From a candidate division WWE3 bacterium (lineage in GTDB: Bacteria; Patescibacteriota; 4484-211; JAGQKX01), in the NCBI GenBank assembly GCA_020429905.1, contig JAGQKX010000040.1, positions 1-6,365 on the forward strand: 6,365 nucleotides of DNA, given 5' to 3'. This document shows, piece after piece, positions 5,226 through 6,365 of this stretch; positions within the stretch are counted from its first letter, which is position 1, and every line of letters starts with the position of its first letter. Below the pieces are notes generated by a model. It did not search any database. It worked only from the letters and a program-made list of their open reading frames with translations, and was not told where the DNA came from. Both the position numbers and the translations under genes were made by a program.

Positions 5226-6056
5226 ATGAACACAAATATTCGAGCCCTCCAAGTGGCGTGTGATCAACTCGGTCTTTCTTACGAATTTACTCATAAAACT
5301 AAAAATGTCTTGTCTGTCTTCATTGGGTCTGAGCGGTATATTTTTGCCAATTGGGCGACTCCGCTTAACACCCATGCGATGAGCGTGGTGTGTCGAGACA
5401 AAGATTTTTTGTATTCGTTGTATGAAGATGTGATCAATATGCCCCAAACGCAATCGTTCTTGGATCCAAATACTGAGGAAAAATATGAACAGTATTTGGA
5501 TGAAAGTTCATACGACTCAATTATTGAAACCATTGAAAAAGATTTTTCGTACCCCATGATCATTAAGAAAAATCGGGGATCGTTCGGAAGAAATGTCTTT
5601 AAGGTAGATGATCATGCTTCCCTCCTCAGGGCTGTTTCTACTATTTTTGATCACGAGAGTAGTTATTATGACTATATCTTAATTGCCCAAGACTATATCG
5701 AACCACAAACTGAATATCGGGCGATTTTTCTTGACGGTGTTTTGCAATTCGTTTATGAAAAAAATATTGATGAAGCGACCTTTGTGGGTAACCTTAGTCC
5801 GCTTCACTGGGAGAATGCCAAGGCAATTGAAATTAAAGATACCGTCTTGCTTGAGCGCATTGAGTCGTTCGCTCGCCCCATGTTTGCCAAAAAGATGGTT
5901 GACTACTGTGGCTTAGATATTATTCTTGATACGCATGGCGAGTTATGGATGATCGAAATGAACGCTTCACCGGGGTATGATCATTTTGTGTCTGACTCTG
6001 GAGATACCACGGTGGTTGCGTTATACCAAAAAATACTCCAACGGCTACAAGCCTAG
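5226..6056 (+). CDS. ATP-grasp family ligase, substrate unknown
   Basis: This 276-residue cytosolic enzyme would activate a carboxylate as an acyl-phosphate and join it to an amine or thiol. The short N-terminal domain (1-70) includes NTHAMSVVCRDKDFLY, matching the 'N...A..lv.DK' segment of cyanophycin synthetase/RimK/GshF-type ATP-grasps. ATP-grasp features follow: lysine in YPMIIKKNRGSFGRNV (109-124, K114/K115 with a glycine-rich loop), the adenine hinge ILIAQDYIE (151-159), EYRAIFLDG (163-171), GLDIILDTHGELWMIEMNASPGY in the metal site (D231, E244, N246). All nucleotide- and magnesium-binding positions are present, so it should be active. It is small, being only the catalytic domain and a short pre-domain. 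It follows trhO by seven bases (TTTTTTA) without a Shine-Dalgarno sequence, so translation may be coupled. The acceptor could be a peptide, an amino acid or a polymer; sequence alone does not decide. Confidence 0.88.
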   Translation: MNTNIRALQVACDQLGLSYEFTHKTKNVLSVFIGSERYIFANWATPLNTHAMSVVCRDKDFLYSLYEDVINMPQTQSFLDPNTEEKYEQYLDESSYDSIIETIEKDFSYPMIIKKNRGSFGRNVFKVDDHASLLRAVSTIFDHESSYYDYILIAQDYIEPQTEYRAIFLDGVLQFVYEKNIDEATFVGNLSPLHWENAKAIEIKDTVLLERIESFARPMFAKKMVDYCGLDIILDTHGELWMIEMNASPGYDHFVSDSGDTTVVALYQKILQRLQA

Positions 6057-6086
6057 GTATAGCTGCCGTCACATACCAAGATAGTG

Positions 6087-6092
6087 TATACT
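6087..6092 (+). promoter_or_regulatory. Possible -10 element of the ABC transporter gene
   Basis: TATACT matches five of six -10 positions and lies 25 bases before the ATG at 6118, leaving a leader of roughly 18 bases. No good -35 is seen at 16-18 bases. GAAAG (6106-6110), seven bases before the ATG, is a weak Shine-Dalgarno candidate. This gene thus departs from the leaderless layout. Confidence 0.3.
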
Positions 6093-6117
6093 CACGAGGT
6101 TTAGTGAAAGCATTTTT

Positions 6118-6365
6118 ATGAAAAATATATTTCGGATAATAAAATTGTCACAACCACTGCATCGTTTAATGGCCTTGATTTCATTGGTGGTGGTCATCAG
6201 TGCAGCGTTTGAAGTAGTGGCTCCCCTTCTCTCAGGAAAAATTCTTGATGAAGTTATTAAACAAGCTGGTGCGGCAGATAAACAATATGACACGCTTCTT
6301 CGGCTTTTAGGCATTTCGCTCGGGACAACAATTGGGTACCTTATTACCCGTTCTATTGGCCAGCG
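6118..6365 (+). CDS. ABC transporter, N-terminal part of transmembrane domain (cut by window edge)
   Basis: The first 82 residues of a type I ABC exporter half-transporter are visible. A basic cytosolic N-terminus (MKNIFRIIKL) leads into TM1 (about 17-38, LMALISLVVVISAAFEVVAP). The conserved elbow PLLSGKILDEVI (36-47) is the usual sequence at the start of the ABC_membrane domain. A polar external loop (about 48-59) and the beginning of TM2 (about 60-80, LLGISLGTTIGYLI) follow. The nucleotide-binding domain with Walker A/B lies beyond the right edge, so the ABC identity rests on the N-terminal pattern. Such proteins act as dimers exporting lipids, peptides or drugs. The start at 6118 is the first ATG after an in-frame TAG at 6082-6084. 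It follows the ATP-grasp gene by 61 bases and may have its own promoter. Confidence 0.8.
   Translation, partial: MKNIFRIIKLSQPLHRLMALISLVVVISAAFEVVAPLLSGKILDEVIKQAGAADKQYDTLLRLLGISLGTTIGYLITRSIGQ

Noticed and set aside
5223..5563. Minus-strand open frames opposite the ATP-grasp gene
   Set aside because: They lie wholly or almost wholly within a gene with intact catalytic motifs and show no domain; they are antisense shadows.
6056..6078. Hairpin candidate GGTAT / ATACC after the ATP-grasp gene
   Set aside because: The stem is only five pairs with a 12-base loop, and no T-run follows, so it does not qualify as an intrinsic terminator.
1..6365. tRNA, rRNA, CRISPR repeats, insertion sequences, toxin-antitoxin or phage genes
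   Set aside because: I looked for cloverleaf-like pairing, regularly spaced repeats, transposase motifs and inverted ends by eye and found none; coding density leaves little room for them.

Overview
This window looks like chromosomal DNA from a bacterium with a compact, low-to-moderate GC genome. Nine protein genes are packed onto both strands with almost no spare DNA: seven complete, one cut at each end. No RNA genes, mobile elements, CRISPR arrays or long repeats are visible, and no intergenic gap reaches 300 bases. The standard stop code fits throughout: TGA, TAA and TAG all end genes at sensible places. Most starts lack a Shine-Dalgarno sequence, and several have a -10-like hexamer 6-7 bases before the ATG, which suggests leaderless mRNAs. 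Small size, tight packing, leaderless starts and a short housekeeping/accessory mix would fit a Patescibacteria (Candidate Phyla Radiation) member, but this is an inference; no marker gene here proves it.

Left part (1-1803): a DHH-family phosphoesterase gene runs off the left edge on the minus strand. It is divergent from a plus-strand class I SAM methyltransferase. Next comes a plus-strand gene for a small membrane-anchored exported protein with a prepilin-like N-terminus, a Pro/Thr/acidic linker and a beta-rich domain resembling carbohydrate-binding modules.

Middle (1804-4238): a minus-strand short-chain dehydrogenase (SDR) ends 20 bases from the preceding gene. It is divergent from a plus-strand SRPBCC/START-like lipid-binding protein. 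The SRPBCC gene meets, stop codon to stop codon with zero bases between, a minus-strand two-gene operon read as SDR dehydrogenase then DinB/DfsB-like four-helix protein, with one base between the two genes.

Right part (4339-6365): a plus-strand operon encodes TrhO, a rhodanese-type tRNA U34 hydroxylase, followed 7 bases later by an ATP-grasp ligase of unknown substrate. After a 61-base gap the N-terminus of an ABC exporter subunit begins and runs off the right edge.

The genes do not form one obvious pathway. The main points of interest are the repeated leaderless promoter architecture, which revises several start codons; the unassigned ATP-grasp ligase coupled to trhO; the SDR/DfsB-like pair; the prepilin-like anchored lectin-like protein; and a DHH protein whose first metal motif lacks the usual histidine. 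I do not see convincing evidence of a wholly new system.
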